NCBI GenBank assembly: GCA_041946965.1
Contig: JBHGBM010000054.1
Coordinates: forward strand, 1-37,311
Source of the DNA: JBHGBM01 sp041946965
GTDB lineage: Bacteria; Acidobacteriota; Terriglobia; Bryobacterales; Bryobacteraceae
DNA: 37,311 bases
Direction of reading: 5' to 3'
Numbering within the stretch: the stretch's first letter is position 1; every line of letters begins with the position of its first letter. This document shows, piece after piece, positions 24,357-31,814 of the stretch. Both the position numbers and the translations under genes were made by a program. A model generated the notes under the pieces. It ran no database searches and was not told the DNA's origin. It saw nothing but the letters and a program-made list of their open reading frames with translations.

Positions 24357-27300
24357 ATGTTCCGTATATTGATGTTCTCGCTCGCGGCGCTGCCGCTCAT
24401 CGCGCGCACGCCGGTGCGGGATTACGCCCTGGTGCTGGAGGAAGCGCCGGCGGCGGTCAGAACGGGGCAGGCTGCGCCGCGAGTGCGCGCCGCCCAGACG
24501 CGGGTTCGCGCGGAGCTGGCGCGGCGCGGCGTGCGGGTGACCGGCGCTGCGGACCTGCTGGTCAACGCGGTATTCGTGAGCTGCACGCGCGCCGAAGCCG
24601 AGGCGCTGCGCGGGTTGCCGGGCGTGGCACGCGTCGAGTACGTGCCGCCCATCCACATGAACCTCGACACGGCGCTCGATCTGGTCAATGCGCAGGGCGC
24701 CTGGAGCGCCGCCGGAGGCGCGGCGAACGCGGGCGCGGGCGTCAAGATCGGCATCATCGATTCCGGGATCGACCACACGCACCCGGGTTTCCAGGATGCT
24801 TCCCTCACTCCGCCGGCCGGCTTCCCCAAGGGCGACGCGGCCTACACCAACAGCAAAGTCATCGTGGCGCGCAGCTATGTGGCCGAACTGGCGGGATCCG
24901 ATCCGAAATGGTCGAAGCCGGACGACACCACGCCGCGCGACCGCTCCGGGCACGGTACGGCGGTGGCCATGATCGCCGCGGGCGTGCGCAACACCGGCCC
25001 GCTCGCCACTATCACCGGCATGGCGCCCAAGGCGTTTCTTGGCAACTACAAGGTCTTCGGCTCGCCCGGCGTGAATGACACCACGCGCGGCACGGTGCTG
25101 ATCCAGGCGCTTGAAGACGCCTACCGCGACGGCATGGACATCGTCACGCTGGCGCTCGGCGATCCCGCCGTTTACGGTCCGCTCGATACCGGCTGCGAGG
25201 GCGGCCAGTGCGACATCCGCGCGCAGGCGGTCGAGTCGGCGGTGAAGAACGGCATGGCGGTGGTGGTTTCGGCCGGCAACAACGGCGACAGCGGCCTCGA
25301 GTTTCCCGCGCTCAACACCATCAACACGCCGGGGTCGGCGCCCTCGGCTATCACGGTGGGCGCCTCCACCAACGCGCATATGCTGTTCTCCACCGTGCGC
25401 GTGCCGGGGCGCGAATTCGACGCCGCGTTCGGCGACGGCCCCAAGGCCCCGGTGACCGCCGCGGTCCGCGATGTGGGCACGGCATGTTCCGCGATCGGCG
25501 GCTCGCTCGGCGGCGCCATCGCGCTGATCCGGCGCGGCGAGTGCTTCTTTGTAGATAAGGTGCTCAACGCGCAGAACGCCGGCGCGAGCGGCGTGATCAT
25601 CTATAACACCAGTTCGGAAATCCCCTTCGCACCGGAGGGACTCGGCAGCAGCAACATCCCCACCGTGATGGTGGGCGCGGCGGCGGGCGCCGCGCTGCAA
25701 GCCACCAGCGCGGCGGTGACCATCGACCCCGCCCTGCGCGCGGTGCCGGATACGCCCAACGTGGCGGCGGGCTTCTCCTCCCAGGGTCCGAACATCGGCA
25801 ACTTCGGCGTCAAGCCGGAGCTGGTGGCGCCGGGTACGGACATCTACACCGCGACGCAGGACCTGGATCCGAACTCCGGCATGTGGGACTCCACGCGCTA
25901 CACGGGGGTTTCCAGCACCAGTTTCGCCGTGCCCATGGTGGCGGGCGCGGCGGCCATCGTGAAACAGCGCAACGCGGGCTTTACGCCCGCGCAGATCAAG
26001 TCCGCGGTGGTGAACACCGCCGGCGCGGACGTGACCGGTGAGAACGGGCAGGCGCGCGTGACCGCCGTGGGCGCGGGCAAGCTGAACGCGCAGGCGGCGG
26101 CGGGCGTCACCGCCACCATCGAACCCTCCACCATCTCGTTCGGCAACGTGGGCACGGGCACGCTGCCCGTCAGCGTGAGCCTGCGGGTCACCAACACCGG
26201 CGGCAGCGCGGCCGCGTTCAACATCGGCGTGACGCAGCGCGATCAGGACAACAACGCGCGCGTGACCGTCTCGCCGTCTTCGCTGCAACTCGGCGCGGGG
26301 CAGAACGGGACCGTGACGGTGCGGTTGGAAGGCACGCGTCCCCGGGCCGGGCTGTACGAAGGCGCGATTACGGTAAACAACCTGCGCGTGCCTTACCTGT
26401 ACGTCGCCGGCGACGGCATTGCGTACAACATCTTCCCGGTGATCAACGGCGTCTTCACGGGCGTGCCGGGCGACCAGGACTGGCTGATCGCTTTCAAACT
26501 TGTGGACCGTTACGGCGTTCCGGTGATAAACGCGCCCGTGCAGTTCCGCGCGCAAAGCGGCGGCGGCGCGATTGCGCAGGGCGACGCCGTGACCGACGTG
26601 CTCGGAATCGCGGGCGCTTTCGTGGATCTCGGCAATACGCTGGGCGACCAGATCTTCACCGCCACCGCGGGCGGGCTCACGGTCGAGTTCGACGGTTTCG
26701 CGCGGCCGTATCCCACCATCTCCGCCGGCGCGGTGTTGAACGCCGCCAGCGGGCAGGTGGGGAGCGGCCTGGCGCCGGGATCCTACGCCAGCATCTTCGG
26801 CAGCGGCCTCAGCGATTCCGCCGTGACGCTGAAGAGCGCATCCCTGCCCTTCGCCATGGCGGGGGTGAGCGTGAGCTTTGACGCCGCGGGCATCAGCGTG
26901 CCGGGACGGCTCTCCTACGCCAGCCCCCAGCAGATCAACGTCCAGATTCCCTGGGAGCTGCGCGACCAGCGCTCCGTGCAGTTGAAGGTCAGCGTGGGCG
27001 ACATCCAGAGCGCGCTCTACACGCTGCCCCTGAACAACTACTCGCCCGCCGCGTTCGAATACGACGCCGGCGGGCAGCGGCTCACCGCGGCTCTCGATTA
27101 CCCCGCCAACAGCCTGATCACAGAATCGAACGCGGCGCGCCGCGGGCAGGTGATCCAGATCTTCGCCAACGGCCTGGGGCCGGTGAGCAACCAGCCGCCG
27201 TCGGGTGAACCGAGCCCGGTCAGCCCGCTCGCCCAGACCACCACGACCCCCACCGTCACCATCGGCGGGCGGCCCGCCGCGGTGCTGTTCAGCGGACTGG

Positions 27301-27428
27301 CGCCCCGATTTGTCGGCCTGTATCAGGTGAACGTGACGGTGCCGCAGGACGCGCCCACGGGCATCCAGCCGCTGGTGATTTCAATCGGCGGGGTGGCGTC
27401 GAAGGCCGCCAATCTGCCGGTGAACTGA
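24357..27428 (+). CDS. Secreted S8 (subtilisin-like) peptidase with PA insert and TIGR03437 C-terminal domain
   Basis: 1023 residues from the ATG at 24357; an in-frame start at 24315 is possible but would extend past the signal peptide MFRILMFSLAALPLIA. Residues ~20-100 are an I9-like propeptide. The catalytic triad is D135 (GIIDSGIDHTHPGF), H199 (RDRSGHGTAVAMIA) and S522 (GVSSTSFAVPMVAGAAA), with oxyanion N308 (VVSAGNNGDSG). A protease-associated (PA) domain is inserted at about 360-460 (GGAIALIRRGECFFVDKV, GVIIYNTS). Then come an Ig-like region (~605-700), another beta domain, and from ~795 the TIGR03437 domain (VLNAASGQVGSGLAPGSYAS, IFGSGL, YASPQQINVQIPWEL), abundant in Solibacter. The usual GTS around Ser is STS here. 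It is probably secreted for protein degradation. Confidence 0.93.
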   Translation: MFRILMFSLAALPLIARTPVRDYALVLEEAPAAVRTGQAAPRVRAAQTRVRAELARRGVRVTGAADLLVNAVFVSCTRAEAEALRGLPGVARVEYVPPIHMNLDTALDLVNAQGAWSAAGGAANAGAGVKIGIIDSGIDHTHPGFQDASLTPPAGFPKGDAAYTNSKVIVARSYVAELAGSDPKWSKPDDTTPRDRSGHGTAVAMIAAGVRNTGPLATITGMAPKAFLGNYKVFGSPGVNDTTRGTVLIQALEDAYRDGMDIVTLALGDPAVYGPLDTGCEGGQCDIRAQAVESAVKNGMAVVVSAGNNGDSGLEFPALNTINTPGSAPSAITVGASTNAHMLFSTVRVPGREFDAAFGDGPKAPVTAAVRDVGTACSAIGGSLGGAIALIRRGECFFVDKVLNAQNAGASGVIIYNTSSEIPFAPEGLGSSNIPTVMVGAAAGAALQATSAAVTIDPALRAVPDTPNVAAGFSSQGPNIGNFGVKPELVAPGTDIYTATQDLDPNSGMWDSTRYTGVSSTSFAVPMVAGAAAIVKQRNAGFTPAQIKSAVVNTAGADVTGENGQARVTAVGAGKLNAQAAAGVTATIEPSTISFGNVGTGTLPVSVSLRVTNTGGSAAAFNIGVTQRDQDNNARVTVSPSSLQLGAGQNGTVTVRLEGTRPRAGLYEGAITVNNLRVPYLYVAGDGIAYNIFPVINGVFTGVPGDQDWLIAFKLVDRYGVPVINAPVQFRAQSGGGAIAQGDAVTDVLGIAGAFVDLGNTLGDQIFTATAGGLTVEFDGFARPYPTISAGAVLNAASGQVGSGLAPGSYASIFGSGLSDSAVTLKSASLPFAMAGVSVSFDAAGISVPGRLSYASPQQINVQIPWELRDQRSVQLKVSVGDIQSALYTLPLNNYSPAAFEYDAGGQRLTAALDYPANSLITESNAARRGQVIQIFANGLGPVSNQPPSGEPSPVSPLAQTTTTPTVTIGGRPAAVLFSGLAPRFVGLYQVNVTVPQDAPTGIQPLVISIGGVASKAANLPVN

Positions 27429-27466
27429 TCGGGAAGCCACACCAGGGACGCCCCGGCGCCTATTTG

Positions 27467-27475
27467 TGCTACGGT
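27467..27475 (+). promoter_or_regulatory. Putative extended -10 promoter of the BMC-recJ operon
   Basis: TGCTACGGT combines a TGn extension with a TACGGT hexamer, 27 nt before the ATG of the shell gene. The implied leader is about 20 nt and carries TTGGAGG (27492-27498). This is the only candidate in the 74-bp gap after the subtilase gene. Confidence 0.35.
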
Positions 27476-27502
27476 ATTGATTCAACTCAGATTGGAGGTC
27501 GT

Positions 27503-27784
27503 ATGGAGGCCCTGGGCCTGGTGGAAGTAAAAGGCTTGGTTGGCGCGGTGGAAGCCGCCGACGCCATGGTGAAAACGGCCAACGTGGTGCTGACGGGCAA
27601 GGAGTACGTTGGGGCCGGCCTGGTCACCATCACCGTCCGCGGCGACGTGGGCGCGGTCAAGGCCGCGACCGACGCGGGCGCCGCCGCCGCGCGCCGCGTG
27701 GGTGAGCTGGTGGCGGTGCACGTGATCCCCGCGCCGCACGAAGAAGTCGAGAAAGTGCTGCCGGTAGGCAAGAAAGTCGGCTGA
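27503..27784 (+). CDS. Bacterial microcompartment shell hexamer (BMC-H, PduA/EutM-like)
   Basis: 93 residues from the ATG at 27503, preceded by GGAGG; an upstream ATG (27464) would add residues not seen in the family. It is one complete BMC domain: ALGLVEVKGLVGAVEAADAM, VKTANVVLTGKEYVGAGLVT, VRGDVGAVKAATDAGAAAAR, VAVHVIPAPHEEVEKVLP. It is very close to PduA in length and pattern. The pore loop is GAG (37-39). Edge residues K24 and N27 are conserved, but the Arg of the usual HVIPRPH is Ala77 here. Hexamers of this kind tile into the protein shell of metabolosomes and let small polar substrates through the central pore. It is coupled (TGATG) to the aldehyde dehydrogenase. No BMC-P or BMC-T gene is in this window. 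Confidence 0.95.
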   Translation: MEALGLVEVKGLVGAVEAADAMVKTANVVLTGKEYVGAGLVTITVRGDVGAVKAATDAGAAAARRVGELVAVHVIPAPHEEVEKVLPVGKKVG

Positions 27785-29376
27785 TGATCCACGATAAGGA
27801 CCTCGTCTCGATCCAGGAAGTCCGCGACAAGGTCGAACGGGCGCACCGCGCCTGGTTGAAGTACCGCAATTACAGCCAGGAGAAGGTGGACGCCATTGTG
27901 GAGGCGATGGCCGCGGCGGGGCGGGCGCACGCGCGCAAGCTGGCCGAGTGGGCGGTGGAAGAGACCGGCTACGGCAACGTCGAGAGCAAGATCGCCAAGA
28001 ACCTGTTGTGCGCGGACCTGCTGGCGCAGAAGATCCGGCCGCTCAAGACGGTCGGGGTGCTGCGCGAGCTGCCCGACGAAAAGATCGTCGAAATCGGCGT
28101 TCCCGTGGGCGTGGTCGCCGCCATCCTGCCGGTCACCAATCCCACCTCCACGGCCATTTTCAAGGCGTTGATCTCGCTCAAGGCGGGCAATGCCATCGTG
28201 ATCGCGCCGCACCCGCATGCCTACCGCTGCACGTGCGGCACGGCGGAGATCCTGTACAACGCCGCGCTCCAGGCCGGCGCGCCCGAAGACATCATCCAGT
28301 GCGTAAACGCCTCCACCATCGAGGGCACCAACGCGCTGATGAAGCACGAGCGCACGGCGGTGATTCTGGCAACCGGCGGGCACGGCATCGTGCGCGCGGC
28401 TTACTCCAGCGGCGTCCCGGCGTTCGGCGTGGGGCCGGGCAACGTCCCGGTGCTCATCGAGCGCACCGCCGATGTGCCCGACGCCGTGCGCAAGGTCGTC
28501 ATCGGCAAGACCTTCGACTACGGGACGGTGTGCTCGAGCGAGCAGGCCATCGTGGCCGAAGAAGCCCTGCGGCAGCAGGTTGTGGCGGAACTCAAGGCCA
28601 ACAAAGCCTACTTCGCCAACGAAGAGCAGAAGGCGGCGCTCGGGCGCGTCCTGGTGACGCCCAACTTCACCATCAGCTCCAAGTGCGTGGGGCAGGCGCC
28701 CACCAAGATCGCCAGGATGGCGGGCTTCGAAGTGCCCGCGGACACTTCCATCATCGTCGTGGAGCTGGACGGCGTGGGCCGCGAGCATCCGCTTTCCATG
28801 GAAAAACTCTCGCCGGTGCTGGCCTTGTATTTCAGGAAGGATTTCGCCGGCGCCATGGAGACGTGCGAAGAACTTTTGCACTTCGGCGGGCTGGGCCACA
28901 CGGCGGTGATCTTCTCCAAGGACGACGCGCGCATCCGCGCGTTCGCCATGCGCATGCCGGCCATGCGAGTGATGGTGAATACGCCCTCGCCGCAAGGCTC
29001 GACGGGCGGCACCACCAACCTGTGGCCGTCCATGACGCTGGGCTGCGGCGCGGCGGCGGGCAACAGCACCAGCGACAACGTCGGTCCGCTGCACCTGATC
29101 AACATCAAGCGGCTGGCCTATGCGGTGCGCGAGCCCGCGGGACTTCCCTCGCGCGAGGAACCCGCGGCTGCCGTGGCGGGCAACATCGATCAGCGCGCCC
29201 TGATCGCCGCCGTGGAGCAGTACCTGGCGAGCCGTGGAATCCCGGCAAGCGGCGGCGCATCCGCTACCGGCAGCATCGCCGAGGAGGTGGTGGACCGCTT
29301 TCTGGCGCGGCGCGGCACGCCCGCGCAGCCCGAGCCCGTCCCGCCCTCGCCGGAGTGCAAGCCGGGAGGCGGTTGA
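27784..29376 (+). CDS. CoA-acylating aldehyde dehydrogenase (PduP/EutE type), BMC-associated
   Basis: 530 residues. Core metabolosome enzyme: aldehyde + NAD+ + CoA to acyl-CoA + NADH, expected inside the shell. The nucleotide-binding region has VGVVAAILPVTNPTSTAIFK (N119) and NAIVIAPHPHA; the catalytic Cys is C250 in GKTFDYGTVCSSEQAIV. GGLGHTAVIFS and TPSPQGSTGGTTNLWPS are typical of this clade. After the enzyme domain two short amphipathic helices (about 469-484 and 497-510; SIAEEVVDRFLARR) sit between flexible Gly/Ala/Pro linkers. Their form matches encapsulation peptides that drive cargo into BMC shells. The ORF ends at a UGA (29374-29376) within a Gly-rich linker, and coding-like sequence continues in the same frame. 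The start overlaps the shell gene stop. Confidence 0.93.
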   Translation: MIHDKDLVSIQEVRDKVERAHRAWLKYRNYSQEKVDAIVEAMAAAGRAHARKLAEWAVEETGYGNVESKIAKNLLCADLLAQKIRPLKTVGVLRELPDEKIVEIGVPVGVVAAILPVTNPTSTAIFKALISLKAGNAIVIAPHPHAYRCTCGTAEILYNAALQAGAPEDIIQCVNASTIEGTNALMKHERTAVILATGGHGIVRAAYSSGVPAFGVGPGNVPVLIERTADVPDAVRKVVIGKTFDYGTVCSSEQAIVAEEALRQQVVAELKANKAYFANEEQKAALGRVLVTPNFTISSKCVGQAPTKIARMAGFEVPADTSIIVVELDGVGREHPLSMEKLSPVLALYFRKDFAGAMETCEELLHFGGLGHTAVIFSKDDARIRAFAMRMPAMRVMVNTPSPQGSTGGTTNLWPSMTLGCGAAAGNSTSDNVGPLHLINIKRLAYAVREPAGLPSREEPAAAVAGNIDQRALIAAVEQYLASRGIPASGGASATGSIAEEVVDRFLARRGTPAQPEPVPPSPECKPGGG

Positions 29377-29583
29377 GGGCTGGGCGGCGGCGCGGTCGCG
29401 TCCGCACCTGCTCCGGCGGGTCCGGAGCCCGGGATCCAGACCGTGGATTTCGTGTGCGAAGCGGACGTGCGCGCGGCCTTGCAAGAAGCCCGCAAGATCT
29501 ATATCGGGCCGAAGACGATTGTGACGCCTTCGGCCCGCGACCTCGCCGCGACTCACGATTTGCTCGTGATGGTGCAGCGCTAA
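29377..29583 (+). pseudogene. In-frame C-terminal module behind the UGA of the BMC aldehyde dehydrogenase
   Basis: The aldehyde dehydrogenase frame reopens right after the UGA and runs 68 codons to a TAA at 29581. It first continues the same Gly/Ala/Pro linker (GLGGGAVASAPAPAGPEPG), then a compact segment VDFVCEADVRAALQEARK followed by IYIGPKTIVTPSARDL and LLVMVQR. That segment looks like a real folded or helical tag. From memory, 'ADVR-(A/K)-x-(A/G)-x-KI-x-(V/I)-x-x-x-T-I-(V/L)-T-P-x-ARDL' occurs in proteins of BMC loci. Possible identities: the end of a longer enzyme cut by a GGA-to-TGA change, a readthrough extension, or a separate 46-residue protein from GTG at 29443 (no SD). The next gene's SD overlaps its TAA, which supports translation up to this point. 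Confidence 0.5.
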
Positions 29584-29592
29584 GGAGCGACC

Positions 29593-30081
29593 GTGGACAT
29601 CGATCTGAATACTCTCAAGCGCGAAATTCTGGAGTACCTGGAGACCTCGGATTTCGCCGTGTTTCACAGCCGCGCCGGCGGCCTTCATGACGAGCCCTTG
29701 GTGCTGTGGAACACGGAACAATACCCGGATTACCGCATGTTTCTGGCCACCGCGAAAAAGGCCGGCATTCAACTGGTTCTCTTCGCCTCGCGCGAGTTCC
29801 TGCCCGGGGACATCGAGGAGATGATGGAGCGCATCGAGGCCTGCGACATGGAACGCGACGAGCGCCGCGACCTGGAATCGCGCCTGCGCGAGTTGCGCGC
29901 CTACCAGGGCGAGACCTGCGCCCTGGAGCTGGCCTTCGATAACCACCAGCGGCTCTACGTCTACGAGGTGCGGCCCGACTGGTACGACGATTTCCTCGAG
30001 ATCGAGGACGAGATCATGGCCCACGAGGAGAACGGGGAGATCGACGACGAACCGTTGGGCGGCTATTTCTCCAGGAACTGA
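29593..30081 (+). CDS. Small acidic hypothetical protein between BMC genes and recJ
   Basis: 162 residues, GTG start with AAGGAG 5 nt upstream. The SD overlaps the TAA of the preceding tail module. There is no signal peptide or membrane segment. The N-terminus LNTLKREILEYLETSDFAVF followed by the HSRAGGLHDEPLVLWNTEQY region looks alpha/beta. The middle (IEEMMERIEACDMERDERRD and LESRLRELRAY) is strongly charged and helical, and the end EVRPDWYDDFLEIEDEI is very acidic, ending LGGYFSRN. I recall similar proteins next to recJ in acidobacteria, but cannot name a family. It may belong functionally to recJ, 5 bp downstream, rather than to the microcompartment. Confidence 0.7.
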   Translation: MDIDLNTLKREILEYLETSDFAVFHSRAGGLHDEPLVLWNTEQYPDYRMFLATAKKAGIQLVLFASREFLPGDIEEMMERIEACDMERDERRDLESRLRELRAYQGETCALELAFDNHQRLYVYEVRPDWYDDFLEIEDEIMAHEENGEIDDEPLGGYFSRN

Positions 30082-30086
30082 GCGGC

Positions 30087-31814
30087 GTGCGCTGGATCCT
30101 GCCGCGGCCCGACCCGTTGGCCGGCGCGCTCGCCGAAGCGCTCCAGATCGACACCCTGCCGGCCCAGGTGCTTTGCGCCCGGGGCCAGGGAACTCCTGAG
30201 GCCGCGCGCCGCTTCCTGCATCCCTCTCTGGGCGACCTCCACGATCCCTACCTGCTGCGGGGCATGGACGCGGCCGCCGCGCGGCTGCGCGCGGCCGTGG
30301 AACAGGGCGAGAAGATTCTGATCTACGGCGACTACGACGCCGACGGCGCCACGGCCGTGGTGATCCTGAAGAAGGCCATCGAGCTGGCCGGAGGCCAGGC
30401 CGAATTCCACATCCCGCACCGTTTGAGCGAGGGTTACGGCATGCGTCCCGAGGTCGTGCGCGAGGCTGCCGGCCAGGGCGTGCGGCTGATCGTCAGCGTG
30501 GACACGGGAATCCGCGCGGCGCAGGTGGTGGCGCTGGCCTCCGGGCTCGGCATTGACGTGATCGTTACCGATCACCACCTGCCGGACGCGCAACTGCCTC
30601 CCGCGCTCGCCGTGCTGAATCCGAACCGCCCGGACTGCGACTATCCCGATAAGAACCTGTGCGGCGCGGGCGTGGCCTTCAAGCTGGCGCAGGCGCTGTT
30701 GGCGGGCTGCGGCTGGAGCGGCGCCCGGCTCGCGCGGGTGACGGAGTCGTTCCTCAAAGTGGTGGCGATAGGGACCATCGCCGACGTGGTGCCGCTCACC
30801 GGAGAGAACCGCGTCATGGTGAGGCACGGCCTGGAGGGATTGGGCGACGCGCGCAACCCCGGGCTGCGCGCGCTGCTGGATGTGGCGGGAGTCGCGCGTG
30901 GTTCGACGCCGACCGCCGGACAGGTCGCCTTCCGCATTGCGCCACGCATCAACGCGGCCGGACGCATGGATTCGGCGCTGGCCGCCATCGAGCTGTTTCT
31001 CACCTCCGACGACGCCCGCGCCAGGGAACTCGCCAAACAGCTCGACGCCTTCAACCAGGAGCGGCAGCAGACCGAAGAGGAGATTGTCGCCCGGATTCTC
31101 GAAGAATGCCTGTGCGAGAACATCGGCGGGCGCCGCGCGCTGGTGTTTTGCGGCGACGGCTGGCACCGCGGCGTGCTGGGCGTCGCGGCCAGCCGCGTGG
31201 TGGAGCGCTTCCACCGCCCCGTGTTCGTCCTCAGCCGCGAGGAGGGCCTGCTGCGCGGATCCGGACGGAGCATCCCGGGCTTCCACCTGCTCGCGGCGCT
31301 CGAGGCCATGCCCGAGCTGTTCGAACGCTTCGGCGGCCACGCGGGCGCGGCGGGAGTGACGCTTTCCGAGGCCAACCTGGATGCCTTCCGCGAGCGCTTC
31401 GACGCCTACGCCGCCGCGCGGCTCGCGCCCGAAGACCTGGAACCCTGCCTGGAAATCGACGCCGTGGTGGATCTCGCCGCCTTGACGGATACAAGCGTCA
31501 TGCAGGTGCTCGATCTCGCGCCCTTTGGATGCGGCAACCCGCAGCCGCTGTTCGCCGCGCTCGATGTGGAGGTCGCCGGGCAGCCGCGGGTGTGGAAAGA
31601 CCGCCACTTGCGGCTGAACGTTCAGGCGAGCACCCGGTTGCTGCCGTTGAAAGGCTGGAACATGGCGGAAAGGGCCGCGGAACTGGCGCATGGCGCGCGC
31701 GTGGATATCGCCTTCACCCTGGAAGAGGATGCGTGGTCCGCCTCCCAGGGGCTCGCCCCGTGGTGCGCCGTGCTGCGCGACGTGCGCGCCGCAACACGGA
31801 TAGCCGCGGCATAG
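30087..31814 (+). CDS. recJ: Single-stranded-DNA-specific exonuclease RecJ
   Basis: 575 residues, the usual bacterial RecJ length. It is a 5'-3' ssDNA exonuclease for recombination and mismatch/excision repair, in the cytoplasm, metal-dependent. KILIYGDYDADGATAVVILKK is the DxD motif, LIVSVDTGI motif II, DVIVTDHHLPD the DHH motif, and FRIAPRINAAGRMDSA the RecJ-specific RINAAGR. FERFGGHAGAAGVTLSEANL is the DHHA1 GGHxxAAG signature. The C-terminal OB-fold part includes FGCGNPQPLFAALDVEV. The GTG start lies 5 bp after the previous stop. Its TAG abuts the TAA of the convergent waaA-lpxK gene with no spacing (TAGTTA). Confidence 0.96.
   Translation: MRWILPRPDPLAGALAEALQIDTLPAQVLCARGQGTPEAARRFLHPSLGDLHDPYLLRGMDAAAARLRAAVEQGEKILIYGDYDADGATAVVILKKAIELAGGQAEFHIPHRLSEGYGMRPEVVREAAGQGVRLIVSVDTGIRAAQVVALASGLGIDVIVTDHHLPDAQLPPALAVLNPNRPDCDYPDKNLCGAGVAFKLAQALLAGCGWSGARLARVTESFLKVVAIGTIADVVPLTGENRVMVRHGLEGLGDARNPGLRALLDVAGVARGSTPTAGQVAFRIAPRINAAGRMDSALAAIELFLTSDDARARELAKQLDAFNQERQQTEEEIVARILEECLCENIGGRRALVFCGDGWHRGVLGVAASRVVERFHRPVFVLSREEGLLRGSGRSIPGFHLLAALEAMPELFERFGGHAGAAGVTLSEANLDAFRERFDAYAAARLAPEDLEPCLEIDAVVDLAALTDTSVMQVLDLAPFGCGNPQPLFAALDVEVAGQPRVWKDRHLRLNVQASTRLLPLKGWNMAERAAELAHGARVDIAFTLEEDAWSASQGLAPWCAVLRDVRAATRIAAA

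Noticed and set aside
22791..26555. Minus-strand open frame of 1254 codons
   Set aside because: It runs antisense across the aminotransferase, DUF2905 and subtilase genes. The product is rich in Arg/His/Gly/Ala without domains, the usual shadow of high-GC coding sequence.
27429..27465. Hairpin terminator after the subtilase gene
   Set aside because: The GC-rich CGCC/GGCG pairing leaves only a 2-nt loop and no proper U-run follows, so I could not support an intrinsic terminator.
29374..29376. Selenocysteine at the UGA of the dehydrogenase
   Set aside because: The UGA sits in a Gly/Pro linker far from the active-site Cys (C250), where Sec would have no role. I saw no convincing downstream stem-loop. 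Nonsense change or readthrough is simpler.
27487..30024. Minus-strand open frame of 845 codons opposite the BMC operon
   Set aside because: Antisense shadow of the shell, dehydrogenase and small acidic genes; low-complexity His/Arg-rich product with no motif or RBS.
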